Shown: positions 1 to 11,212 of the stretch, piece after piece
How the letters are laid out: every line of letters begins with the position of its first letter
Numbering within the stretch: the first letter of the stretch is position 1
Origin: Azadirachta indica
Taxonomy: Eukaryota > Streptophyta > Magnoliopsida > Sapindales > Meliaceae
NCBI GenBank assembly: GCA_022749755.1
Contig: CM040444.1
Location: 11,202,274-11,266,273 of the forward strand
Length of the DNA stretch: 64,000 bases
Direction of reading: 5' to 3'
Translations under genes and position numbers: made by a program
The notes under the pieces: model-generated
What the model was told of the DNA's origin: nothing
The model's input: the letters and a program-made list of their open reading frames with translations, nothing else
Database searches by the model: none

Positions 1-591
1 TTTGGAGTATGTTTATGACTGATGTTTAACTTAGGAAGTACAACTAAAGTCTTCAATAAACACCCACTTCTACTTGGCACCTAGTTTTAAATTACTACCT
101 ATGCACCCACTTGCACATAACAGTTGTTATTTCATTTCAAAAATTCTGTAGATTAAAATTCATAATACCTCAATCCTAAATATATTTTTAGTTGTCCTGA
201 TCCGTGAATACATAAAAAGGTATCAAAAGTCTTTAGGAAATTCTAGCATTTCATGAAAACATCTAGTCAGGCTCCAAGGTTACATGTGAACTAGCCAATG
301 TAGGCTCTTGTCTTCTGGTCTGTATAGGAAAATAGATAGTATGGTCTTATATGTATTGGTATTGTTTCTTTCCTCTAGTTCTGTTTATTTTGGCATTTGT
401 TTTCTTTTGATCTGTGTTTTAATGATAACTTCTATGAAAGGAGCAAAGAAAAGAAGAGTTCATTTGCTTCCACAAACAGTGACAGAGAAATTTGCTTGAC
501 CGATGAATGAACTTGGCTTTTGGGTAGACGAATAACTCAATCTGCTGCCTGTCCATAGTTTAACTATTTTTGAATCTGCTTGTTCATGCAG

Positions 592-731
592 ATGTACAAC
601 AGCAAGGTTGGATTTTGGATCCGTCCTCACGAATGCTGACTGTGAAGAAGCAGCCTATCGTGACTGAGCAGAAACTCGATGCCGGTAAACTGCAGCGCTT
701 GACGGAATATGTTTTTCACCTTGAACATTAA
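592..731 (+). CDS. CSN8: COP9 signalosome subunit 8, last exon only
   Basis: This is the terminal exon of the subunit of the COP9 signalosome, the nuclear complex that removes NEDD8 from cullins and is needed for light-regulated development. The exon follows a CAG acceptor at 589-591, enters in phase 2 (two bases complete a codon) and encodes 45 residues before TAA at 729-731. The C-terminal stretch KLQRLTEYVFHLEH is the hallmark end of plant CSN8, and the preceding Gln-Gly-Trp and Val-Lys-Lys-Gln segments also fit my memory of that family. The 590 bases upstream look like intron; I found no earlier exon, so the rest lies left of the window. The 3' UTR probably runs to about 950. Identification rests on recall of the family C-terminus, not on a search. 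Confidence 0.85.
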
Positions 732-1489
732 TTCAAGTTTGGGAAGGGCTGAAATTTTCTCTTGGGAGAATTACTTTTTATTTCGGATAATAGTGGAGGA
801 GAGTAAATGCTTTGAAGTTATTTGGAACTCGGATCTTCACAAAATAATTTTATTAGTAGTTTTATGATTTTTATTCTGTGTTGGGACTGCTTGTTACTTT
901 GTTTCCTATGTTTTCATTTTCCCTACTTTCATTTTTTCTTATATAACACTGTGCAAGTAGCAAACTAAGAAATATTAATATTTATTCGGTGATTTATTTT
1001 AAAAATACTTATTAAATTTAAAAATTAAGTCGAACAAATTAGCGGATGAATTTTTAACAATATTCGGAAACCTAATTTAGAGAAAATCTCCCTCTCTTAG
1101 GTCTTCAATTGGCCAGGAGTAATGTATTTTAAAATATAAAAAAATCCGGTATCTCGAGAGTAGAATAAACACCTAACTACTATACAACATCATGTAGTAT
1201 ACAAATAAATTGTACTTGAGAATACAATGAAAGGATACTCCTTCAATTATTTTGAATTGAATTCGAATAATAATAAAGAATAAAGTATTGATGTTTTTTC
1301 GACAACATAATAAAAGGGACCTCTCGAATTACTCTGAAGTCAAAGAACAATAAAAAATGGAGTAAAGGATTAATGTTTTATGAGTGAAGTTTCTTATTTT
1401 TATTCAAAATTTTTAAAGACAAAAAGAAATTGTAAATGAAAATATTTTAAATACAAATAATTCACATTTGAAACTGTAGTTTTGAGTGC
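732..1489. other. CSN8 3' UTR and AT-rich spacer
   Basis: The first ~220 bases are T-rich and probably hold the 3' UTR of CSN8, but no single poly(A) signal is clear. The rest is AT-rich spacer with no coding or repeat signal that I can support. Confidence 0.4.
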
Positions 1490-2150
1490 CATCTAACTTT
1501 GATTGGGCGGTAAATTAGAAGGTAGATGTCCGAGTCCTGTCATCTCCCCTACAAAATTGTAAGGTTTTTCACTAATATGTAAATAGATTTCTCTCTAATG
1601 TGAGAGTAGAAATCTCATTTTATGTGGTTAAATACTTATACATGTATATACACTACATGTATATTAGTGGATAGATTTCCCTCCAATGTGAGGTTAGAAA
1701 TCACACAAATACCTGTATATATGTATATTAGTGAGTAGATTTCGTCCAATATGAAAGTAAAAATCGTACACAATCCTCTTTACAAATTTGGAGGGTTTTC
1801 CACTTATATATGGACAAATTTCCCTTCATGTGAGAGTAGAAAATGATTCTTTCTGTGCATAGATACCAATGTAAGAATAAAAATGGTTCTTTGTGTTCGA
1901 CTATGTACAGATACCTGTAATTTGAGCATAGAAAATAATTCTTTGTGTGCGTAGATACTTGTACATGTACATTACTGAATAGATTTTCCTCCAATGTGAA
2001 TATAGAAATTACATCTAATATGTGTAAATACCTAAAATACATGCAATATTTAAATTAGATTTTCCTCAAATGCGAGAATAAAAATATAAATTTTTTTCCA
2101 ATGCGAGGATAGAAATCACTTTACGTGTTAGATATTAGAGTACATGTAAA
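1490..2150 (+). repeat. SINE-like element with decayed minisatellite tail
   Basis: The head (1501-1540) has a GGGCGGTAAATTAG stretch followed by TCCGAGTCCTG, resembling the A and B boxes of a tRNA-derived promoter. The body then repeats a unit of roughly 60-95 bp built around AGATTTCCCTCCAATGTGAG then AGTAGAAATC. I count about nine diverged units, near 1587, 1673, 1737, 1812, 1870, 1915, 1980, 2056 and 2090. A second copy of the head and first unit lies at 16240-16460. Calling it a SINE is an inference from the promoter-like boxes; the tandem repetition is directly visible. Confidence 0.55.
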
Positions 2151-2431
2151 ATTAATTATGCTTTTGATTGCAATTTATTCATACTGGAAAACATTTTCAA
2201 AGTAGACTAACAACTTACTAAAAATCGTTTTCGATTACAAGAACTGAACGTCGGACGCTCATCAAAGACTCAGTTTTCGAAAATCAGAAATCATTTTCTG
2301 AGTACAAACAGAGGACATTCGAAAAACATTTTCTGAAGATGAAGCAATCGCCTACCTTAAATAAACAACTCTCCACTCTGTAGGTACAAAAAGCTTCATC
2401 CGAAACATTGATATCAACAGTCTAACTTCAA

Positions 2432-2791
2432 CTACGTCATATATTTGTTCTTCTTCCTCCCGGAAACCATAACCAGAGGCTCTGTTATACTATAAATAGA
2501 ATCAACTGTACGAAACCGAAACCTCCTTTTCCTCAGATTAGTAACGATTTCTTCATCTATCGCCGTCGTCGACAACAATTCGTCGCCTGGCTTGTAATCT
2601 TCGTCTTCATCGTCTTCATCGTCTCTTTTGCCTGCGTTTTGATCTTCTTTACTCGCATTCGGAACGCCGTTTTTGTACTGCAAGTCCCTGCAAAGTTGTA
2701 TTAGCTGCTGAGCAGCTTCTATTTCCAGCTCTGAGAAAAACGACGTCGTGTTTCCGATTCTTTTTCCGTTTGCTGATGGAAATTTACCCAT
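2432..2791 (-). CDS. Small acidic/basic plant protein, family copy 1
   Basis: A single-exon gene for 119 residues, the most diverged of four related copies in this window. Residues 1-10 (MGKFPSANGK) match the other copies. A Glu-Leu-Glu-Ile-Glu-Ala-Ala segment with a QLIQL core follows, then an Asp/Glu-rich middle (about residues 55-70) and a basic C-terminal motif RKRRFRFRTVDSIYSITEPL. I start at 2791 rather than an upstream in-frame ATG at 2806, because the paralogues begin there and the TATA box lies only 29 nt from 2806 but 44 nt from 2791. Plant genomes carry many short proteins ending in a similar Arg/Lys-rich, Ile-Tyr, Thr-x-Pro-Leu motif; their function is not known to me. The basic clusters suggest nuclear location, which is inference only. 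This copy looks intact. Confidence 0.75.
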   Translation of the reverse strand: MGKFPSANGKRIGNTTSFFSELEIEAAQQLIQLCRDLQYKNGVPNASKEDQNAGKRDDEDDEDEDYKPGDELLSTTAIDEEIVTNLRKRRFRFRTVDSIYSITEPLVMVSGRKKNKYMT

Positions 2792-2828
2792 CGAAGGACA
2801 GACCACAAAACTCAGGAGCTTGTTTCGT

Positions 2829-2835
2829 TTTTATA
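2829..2835 (-). promoter_or_regulatory. TATA box of family copy 1
   Basis: TATAAAA on the minus strand, with its first T 44 nt upstream of the ATG at 2791. It implies a leader of only about 10-14 nt. Confidence 0.6.
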
Positions 2836-3211
2836 GTTGCGGAGACGTGTAGATCGGTTGAAAAAACCGCCTTTTCAAAGCATGGATATTTTCTTTGGAG
2901 AATAATAATAATAATATTTTTATTGGGATAATTACATTTTCATCTCAAAATATTAACATAATAACGAATTAAGACATTATTTACTTAATGTTAATATTTT
3001 GGTCCCTATTAATATTAATATTTTGTGAAAACAAGTTTTTTAAAAAAAAAAAGGATGGTTAATATATTGTTAAATTAAGCTCAATGCTTATAATTTTACC
3101 TCCATCATCTACTCTATGTGAAATTGATCATATTGAAATAGTCTCCAATAATTTTGATCATAAATTATCAACATTAAATTTTTATTTTTTTCTCTTCTAT
3201 TTATTTTTTGA

Positions 3212-3447
3212 AGAAGGATCAACAACCTATTGATTTTATGTAATTGTTTTATTATTTATAAATGACTGAATTTATGTATTCTTAACGGTTAAAATAAATC
3301 TAATAGATATAATTAATATATAATAAATATACTATAATTAATGAACATTTGATATGCAATCTTAACCATTAAAAATGTTTAATTCAACAGTTTATAAATA
3401 GTATAAAAAATATGTAAAATTATAAGAATATTGATCCCTCTCCTTAT
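3212..3447. mobile_element. Foldback MITE, copy 1
   Basis: The left arm from GGATCAACAACC and the reverse complement of the right arm (GGATCAATATTC) align over about 80 bases, sharing ATTTATAA and TTAACSGTTA-like blocks. The whole element is therefore one long imperfect hairpin of about 235 bp. Related hairpins lie at 59290-59510 and 60629-60857. The target duplication is unclear. Confidence 0.55.
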
Positions 3448-3449
3448 TT

Positions 3450-6054
3450 TTTCTTCTTATTTACATTTTTTATTAATTGCTTTTGAATGTTTGATAGAAA
3501 AGTTTTACTCTATATTTTGATAATTTACTTTGATGAATTCTTATAACTAATCGTTTATTTGTTGATTATTAAATTGATATATTTGGTATTCAAATTTCAA
3601 GATACTATTCACTTTAATGATGTGTAACAATACTACAATGGGGATCCACATGAAAAGAGTTTATGCGTTATGTTCTTATTTGTTGTTTTTTTAAACTTTA
3701 GGAACTCATATAATATTCTCCCCCTTATTTTTATTTTATAAAATTATACTAAAGTGGGTTTCGTGTTTTTCTTATGGGATAAGTAATGTTTCTCTTGTGT
3801 GACAAGGTTTTATAATGTATTGACAAAAATATCCTCAACATTTCTTCCTTATGTGGTTGAATGGATCAGCCATCTTCTTCTTTACACTACTAGTTAGGCT
3901 CCTTTCAGGGATTTTGATAAATGGGATAATAATATTTAAGTCCATAATATTGATAAAATAATAAATCAACATATAGTTTGTTTAATTTTAACATTTTAGT
4001 CCACATGCATCATTGAAAGAAGAATAATTTTAACATTTTACTTCCTGATAACTTGTTGGGAGAAGGTAAAAAAATCAAGGGTCGGAAAATTTCTTTTAAA
4101 AGTGAACAAACAATTAACTTATATTAGAAACCAATGAAAATTAATAGATAAATATTATAGACAATAGTAGTATCGAGATTTACTTTAATACGGAATAGTT
4201 TTAGCAATAATAATAAAAATAATTTATCAAAAAAGATGACCGTCTGTTAATTGTGTTTAAAAGTTTTACACAATTTAATTTTATACATTTTCTATAGCTA
4301 CCTCAGGTATATTAATAGGAAATATAGTGTCATAATTTAAATATTCTCTTATTTATTGGATGATTAAATATATATTAAGTATGATGTTAGTTTTAAAAAA
4401 ATTAATATTAATTGACAAATAGGCTCTAATTTTATTCAAAGAAATTAAAAATAAAAATAAGAAAACCAGACCAAAATTTTAATACTTAAAATTAAGACAT
4501 TTATTTATATCATAAAAAATAAGCATATTATTAATATTCAAACATTAATGTCTACATTTAAATTTTAAAAAGAGGCCGTCTTTGTTTATTTCATCTTAAA
4601 TTTATTATTTTGAAATTTAAATAATTTTAAATTTGTAAATATGAATGGTTTTAAATGATATATTCATTTATTTTCTTTATCAATCTAAATATTTGTAGAA
4701 GCTAGTGAATTGATATATTTTTATGTTCATAGATGATTTAATAAATTTTGGAAAAAAAAAAATATAAGTCCCCTTGGATAATTGTGATTAGTTTTAATAA
4801 TTTTAAAAATATTTATTAAAATGCTAGTTTTTTAGTATAATGAGTAATGACTCTTGTCATCTCAAATAATAATACTTGATGATGAAAAATAATTCGGGTT
4901 ATTATCAAATTCTCATCCTGAGGTTTGAGATTATATTAATTGGATAGAAAGTTTGAAGAATGTATCAAAAACTTCCCCTTAACTGTTAGTCAACTAAACC
5001 CAAATGATACGTTTACTCAAATATCCTCAATTTTAGAGTTTCATGTTACTTAATTAATTTTAAAATGTTTTTTAGTCCTAAAGGTTTCATCTAATACCCT
5101 TATAAATTCTAATAATTTCAAAAATATTCTTATAAGTCTTAGTAAAATAACAATTATACTATTATATAAAAATATTATTTAAGAAAAAGTAAATAATAAA
5201 TCTCTAAAATTTGACAAGATATAATATATTTATGTAAAATAACAACGTCATTTTAATAATATAATAATAAAATAATTGTATTTTAATTATTTTATAATAA
5301 ATAACTAAAAATAAACTATACATTTGTAATTATTAGCAATTATATAAAAATAAAATAAAAAAAAAATATTAATATTTTAGATTTATAAATTTATTTATTT
5401 TACAAAATATTTATAAGAAATATTTATTACTATATTGTAATTTAAATAAAATATATATACATATCTATAATATAAATAAAATAATAGAAATAAGTATCAA
5501 TGAAAATAAATAAATTTATAATAGATTAATAAATATTTATATTATCAATATGCTATAAAATAATAATATTATTTATTTAATTAATGTATTTTACGTAAAA
5601 ATATTGCATTTTATCAAATTTTAAAGATTTAATAGTTATTTTTCTTAAATAATTGTATAAGAGTAAAAATATAAAATATTTATGTAAAATATTAATTTTT
5701 ATTTCGATTATATCTATTATAAATAAAAGTGATAATATGTAACAAAATTAATATTTGATTTGTAAATATAAACTCAAAATAATATAATAAATTTTTTAAG
5801 TATTGCAAGCTTAAACTTACATATTAGTTTTATTGGATTTATGAATAGTGATGATGTATACATACGTATATATGTATAAAAAATTTGATCATGAAGGATT
5901 TATACAGTGATATGTTGTGATATGTTGTTTTGACAGTTGTAACTAATAAGAAATATCTTGAAGTTGGCAAGATTCATGACATGGATATAAACTTGTATTA
6001 TTTTTCCGAATGATTGCAGGTTGGTAATATTTGAAAATATAGAGAAGGTAGGTA
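3450..6054. other. Very AT-rich spacer with one orphan MULE-like end
   Basis: No gene is visible. The stretch from about 4897 to 4995 is collinear with the ends of the Mutator-like element at 11821-14682 (TTATTATCA, CCTGAGGT, a middle resembling GAAAGTATTAAGA, then ACTTCCCCTTAAC), so it looks like a leftover single terminus. The rest is low-complexity A/T sequence. Confidence 0.4.
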
Positions 6055-6732
6055 AAATTTTTAGGGAAACTTTTAACAGTGACCACTATTCACTTAGACT
6101 TTTCAAAAATGACGAATGTATAAAAAATATTACAAAAATGACCACCTTTTAATTTTTCAGACAAAATTACCCTTATCACCATTTATAACAAAAATCTCCA
6201 AATCAATTTAGGGGCCACCGAAACCCTAATTTCTGTTTGTGCACGAAAGTTATAACATAAGCAAAACTTCAATCGGCGATCATTGACCTGGCAGTTGATG
6301 GCGGTGATAAAGTTTGAAAATTCGGTCATTTTCACGTTGACGGGGGCAAACTCGGCCTAATATCCGTTCGCATTTCGACGACAGTGACAATTTGGGTAAC
6401 TAAGGTACGAGTTTGGTAAAATTTGTTTGCATTTAATGTGTATTTATGGATGATTTTAGATGAATTTGCATGGGTTAGTGATTTATTCATCAATTTGTTA
6501 AAAATTAATCCCAAAAACCTGAAAAAATTTGTGTGTCGTTGGCTATATAATGAACCAAGTATTATTTCGATTATTGTGATACAAACTTTGTTAATTCTAT
6601 TCATGATGTGATAGAAAATGAGTATCAAATGCATAAGGATTGTGTGATGTTGATGGAAGTGGACGTTAATTTGGAGATTGAGGTTGTGTGATGGTTTTGA
6701 TTACAAATGTATGTGTGAAAGTTTGGTAGTCG

Positions 6733-7227
6733 TGATCGAAATTGTCAAAAGAACGTAATTCAAAGTACAGTTTCGATCACGTAATTTCCACAATTTCGAT
6801 CACATACTTTAGGTTTTAGATTATGTATTGTTGATGAAATTTGTGTGGTGTTGATAATTAAGGTTGATTATTGGAGTAGATTGGATAGTTTCGATCATAT
6901 ATGCATGGGTGGAAGTGACATATATATGATCGAAACTGTGAAAATTATGTAATCGAAAGTATACATTCTCACATAATTTTTAATGTTTCGATCACGTTAT
7001 ATATTTTTTTTATGGTTTTGATATAGGGTTTCAGTTTCGATCATATATAGGAGTTTTGATTAAATATAGTAGTACTTTTGATCACTAAAAGTATAGTAAG
7101 TTTTCATCACCAAGAGTTTTGACTGTGATCGAAAGTGTTGTTTTGATTTTTCTAGAAATTTGTCAGTTGTTTATGACTTTCGTATACATTGAGGTTGTAC
7201 TTTTGATCACGGTTTATGTGATCGAAA
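6733..7227. repeat. Array of TTTCGATCA / TGATCGAAA motifs
   Basis: Nine exact copies occur in both orientations, starting at 6733, 6771, 6794, 6889, 6927, 6986, 7035, 7126 and 7219. Near copies with one change lie at 6950, 7077 and 7201. Spacing is irregular (about 23-95 bp). They sit just inside the left terminal inverted repeat; I see no matching array inside the right one. Confidence 0.75.
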
Positions 7228-7449
7228 CATTAGTTTTGATTTTTCCAGTTTGTAGTTTTTTTTTTCTGTATTCTTAAACATATTTAGTTTATGTTTTTAT
7301 TATTTGTATATGTTTTTTCATTAACATATCTAGCTTTTTTATGGTTCAGGTAAAAATGGTTGTTACCGTGACAACGGATTAAAGATCTAGAAGGCCGAAC
7401 ATTTTCCAGCTGTTGTAACCTCATTGTCAAAGGAACGGGTTTTAAAGAC

Positions 7450-9055
7450 AGTGTAAAAGAAGCTAACTCTAACACAACAAGAGTTGTTCAAGTAGACATG
7501 TTTAAGTCATTTGTTGGACATAGAATATGTCTAATTTCAGGCAATCTTGTGCATAATATGCTACTACACAAGGTGGTCACAGAGGGAGTGGAGAAGGAGA
7601 TGTGGTTTCTAGTGAGGGGCAGTACCATACATTTCTCATATATTGAGCTCAGGTTAACTATAGGGTTGACTTTGGGGCCATATCCAAGTGATACAGGTGG
7701 GCCTACAAGGTTGAGGGACATGTACTTCGGTGGAGAATTTAGCATGGAACTAAAGGATATGGAGAAAGTATACAAGACAATAGACGTTAGACTGATAAAT
7801 GACATGGAAGCAGTTAAGTTGTCATTGTATGTGTTGATGGACCAGTTTCTACTTGGGTGGGGCCAACGGTATCACACCGATATATTGATACTACAGATGG
7901 TGGATGACTTAGAGTAGTTCAATCTATTTTCTTGGAGGTCTGTTGTATGGACATACACCTTCCGTTCATTGAGTAGGGCGATGCGTCGACAGTTAGCCAC
8001 ATACAAGGTTAAACAGGCTCAGAAGTGAAAGAAAGGACTGAAGCACGAGATCATCTTTTATTTACATATAGATTTAGATGTACGAGACCATCTCCATTGC
8101 TGGGGTTGAGACCAATTCCCACCTTCTTCGTATATCGAGATCGGTCGTGACAAAAAAGAATGTCCGTGATGAGAACTCGAAGTCGTACATTTTCAATGAT
8201 AGCTCAATACAATTTAATAATATATTGTGTTTCATGTTTTTGATTTGTTAACTTTGATATGTTGTATTTTGTAATAAAATTTGCTATCCTGATAATGACT
8301 AACCTCGTCTGTCATCCGTACAATGGAAGTTTCTTCGACAGAGCATTTTTTGCCTTATGGTCGGGCTTTGCATTCTGATGCAGTATATGACAGTGAATAT
8401 GTCGGCACTGTTCTCCCTGACCACGTAGACGATGATGAGTCGACCTTATCGCCAAAGACACCACTGGTAAGCCTAAAATACTAAGTAATTAATTTATAAT
8501 TTTTTGGGTTAAACTTTTACTAACATTTATATACTGTACTGTCTTCTTAAAGAGAGGCAATGAATAATGAGGATTCATCACCCTTCATTCCTCCAAGTTT
8601 GAGGAAAAGTAGGAGAAAGGTGAATTATGTTGAAAGTTTAGTTTTGACAGGTGAAAATCTTCAATTTTATATTACTATTAACATAGTTGCTTAATAATTT
8701 GAACTTTGTTTTGATAGCGAGCCTATCCCTCCTTTGTGTCCAGGAGGTTCCTCAGCGTGATGACCCTATAAAGTCTCCAGCAGGCTATAATACATTTCCC
8801 GACATGTCGCACTCGAACCTCGACGTACATTCACCGACTGCCGTTGTCCCAGAACAATCTGATCACTTGTTGGTCGTTGAACAGTAGATTTGAGCTCTAC
8901 GTGCTGATTGTCAAGCCTACACAAAAAAGCAAGAAGAGATGTGGTGTCAACATGAGGAAATATTATGGCGTCAGGAGGAGCTATTGCACCGGCGGGATGA
9001 GACTTTGACAGTGCTAGTCAGAGAATTGAGTAGTCGCATGGTAAATAATATTTGA
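7450..9055 (+). pseudogene. DUF1985-type gene carried by the Mutator-like element
   Basis: An open stretch at 7498-7917 encodes 139 residues with the layout of the plant DUF1985 domain: a Phe-Val-Gly-His start, a MWFLVRGSTIHFS segment, an Ile-Gly-Leu turn, a Tyr-Phe-Gly-Gly step and a VDDLE end. After an in-frame TAG at 7915-7917 the same frame continues with a Trp-Thr-Tyr-Thr-Phe-Arg-Ser-Leu-Ser-Arg-Ala-Met segment, also typical of the family. Just upstream the match (an LTQQELFK-like stretch) is in another frame, so there is a frameshift near 7490. At 8890-9050 a Glu/Gln-rich, coiled-coil-like stretch remains. Plant Mutator-like elements often carry DUF1985 domains, commonly with an Ulp1 protease; no protease part is seen here. 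The gene is broken and probably non-functional. Confidence 0.65.
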
Positions 9056-9800
9056 CACTCATCACACAATTCTCATGCATTTGACACTCATTTTCCATCA
9101 TATCATAAATAGAATTAATAAAGTTTGTATCACAATAATCGAAATAATACTTGATTCATTATATAGCCAATGACACACAAATTTTTCGGGTTTCTGAGAT
9201 TAATTTTTAACAAATTGATGAATGAATCACTTACCCATGCAAATTCATCTAAAATCATCCATAAATCCACAGTAAATGCAAACAAATTTTACAAAACTCG
9301 TACCTCAATTACCCAAATTGTCTCTGCCGTCGAAATGCGAATGGATATTAAGCCAAATTTACCGTCATTGACGTGAAAATGACCGAATTTTTTAGACTTT
9401 ATTGCTGCCGTCAACGGCCAGGTCAATGATCGCCAATTCAAGTTTCACTTATGTTGTAACTTTCTTGCACAAACAAAAATTAGGGTTTCAGTGGCCCCCA
9501 AATTGATTTAGGAATTTTTGTTGTAAATGGTGATTAGGGTAATTTTGTCTGAAAAATTAAGAGGTAATCAATTTTATAATATTTTTTATATATTGGTTAT
9601 TTTTGAAAAGTCTAAGTGAATAATAGTTACTGTTACAAATTTTCTGAGAAGAAAAGAAGAAAAAGAGAGAATAGAGAAGAAACGCAATTTAATTTAAGTG
9701 ATAGGAATAATTTTGTTTAAAAAATTAAGAGGTGATTATTTTTATAGATAGATCTTTTTGAAAGGCTTGAGTGAATAGTGATTAATGTTGTAAATTTTCC

Positions 9801-11212
9801 AAATTTTTAATGATAAAGATTAGTTTTTATTTATTTTGGAAGACACCATATAAGATTCACTTTAAATGCTCTTAAGAATTTTTGGCAGGTGGTTTCAAGT
9901 ACTGTAAACTCCTGAAGTCTATAAGTTTATTAAGCATTTGCCAACTTAATCTACACCCGGTGTTTTTGGATCTATGTCGAAGAAGACAATTGCTTACAGT
10001 CTAATTGACATCGGATTTTGATGAAAGTATTCAAAATTATTGTATCTGTCTCATATATTATGACCAATTTTGTATTAGTTTATTTCTTAACTCACATGTT
10101 TATCTATAATAGATTTATTTGTGAATAATTTTCTATTAATTTTGTTGTATAATGCTTTATTATTCAAAGAAAAAATTTATCATGGACTAATTATTTAAAT
10201 TATCTTATAAAAAGACTATCAATTATACAAAAGTGAAGACAACTGAATCAATGTAGATGATTTGAATTTTTTCAACTTTTATTTGATATAATTTATTTAT
10301 AACTATTATTAAAACTAATACTCTTATCTAAAAGTGATTAATTTTACTTTAGTATCTTCAACTTTTTTTAGTCTTAAATTTAAAAAAATTGAAATTTTTA
10401 GTTCATTTTAATTTTAAAAAACCGAACCAAACTGACTTAACTACACCCATTCCTAAAATGGAATAATAATTAATTTGATTCACTTGGTCAATTAATGATA
10501 TTTTTTTAATATTAATAGTCGCTAATTAAGTTTGCATAAATTTATATTTTTCAAAAAGGATATGGTTTATGGTTTCTATATTATGGCTATGGATTCAAAG
10601 AAACTGCTGGTTATAATCAAATTATATTCATTTTGGTATAAAAAGTAATACTAAAAAAATCATGAAAGCAAAAATTAAATCATAAATATAGATGGGGTAA
10701 ATTTTTTCGAATATGATATAATATAATTTTCATTTAATCTTATTATTATTACATAAAAATTGAAAAAATTATGTTCTGTTTTATTATTTAGTCATCAATT
10801 TTTATTGAAAGAATTTTAATAAAATCTAAAAATAGGGGATCACTTAAAAAAAGTCAATTTATCTTTGTATTTGTTGCTTGTCAAACGTAATTTAGGAATT
10901 ATATAATATTAATCCACTTTATTACAATTTTAATTAATATTATTTTTCTTATGGGATAAAGTAATCTTACACAAAATTCGTATGTGCAACAAGGATTTAC
11001 ATTGAATTGACCAAATTGTCCTTACTAGTTAGTCTGCATTTTCTTTCTTTTTTATATATATATGTATATATATATATATATGTATGTATATGAAATTTTT
11101 GATAAATAACCAAATATTTTTTTATCATTCATAAAAAACAAAATCTAACTTTTGAATTTCTTTTTCTGCAAAAACAGAAAAAATTAAAAAAAAAAAACAT
11201 TTAGCAACCAAA
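9801..11212. other. Spacer; right part is inverted duplicate of 21.6-24.4 kb
   Basis: From about 10030 the sequence is the reverse complement of the region downstream of family copy 3 (about 23560-24420); blocks around the TTTGATTCACTT and CAAAGAAACTG stretches show this clearly. 9810-10030 has no recognisable content. A TA/TATG microsatellite lies at about 11050-11092. Confidence 0.55.

Larger units (their letters stand above)
6064..9800. mobile_element. Mutator-like element with ~590-bp terminal inverted repeats
   Basis: The sequence from 6064 to about 6650 reappears as its reverse complement at about 9058-9645, and the last ~110 bp of the right end is repeated again at 9690-9800. Ends read GGGAAAC (left) and, reverse complemented, GGAAAAT (right). 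They are flanked by AAATTTTTA at 6055-6063 and at 9801-9809, a 9-bp target duplication as expected for the Mutator superfamily. The 9-mer is A/T-only, so it is weaker evidence alone, but it falls exactly at the ends. Inside are an array of TTTCGATCA motifs (6733-7227) and a decayed DUF1985-type gene. No transposase is visible, so the element was probably moved by a helper. Confidence 0.8.

Noticed and set aside
1..590. Search for further CSN8 exons and for the frame at 308-499
   Set aside because: No segment matches the expected preceding part of the protein; the 308 frame starts at a non-ATG codon and has a random composition.
1560..2150. Repeat array considered as CRISPR
   Set aside because: Units are diverged and of uneven length, there are no constant repeats with unique spacers, and the host is a plant.
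7488..7805. Minus-strand frame of 105 codons
   Set aside because: It is the antisense shadow of the DUF1985-type frame.
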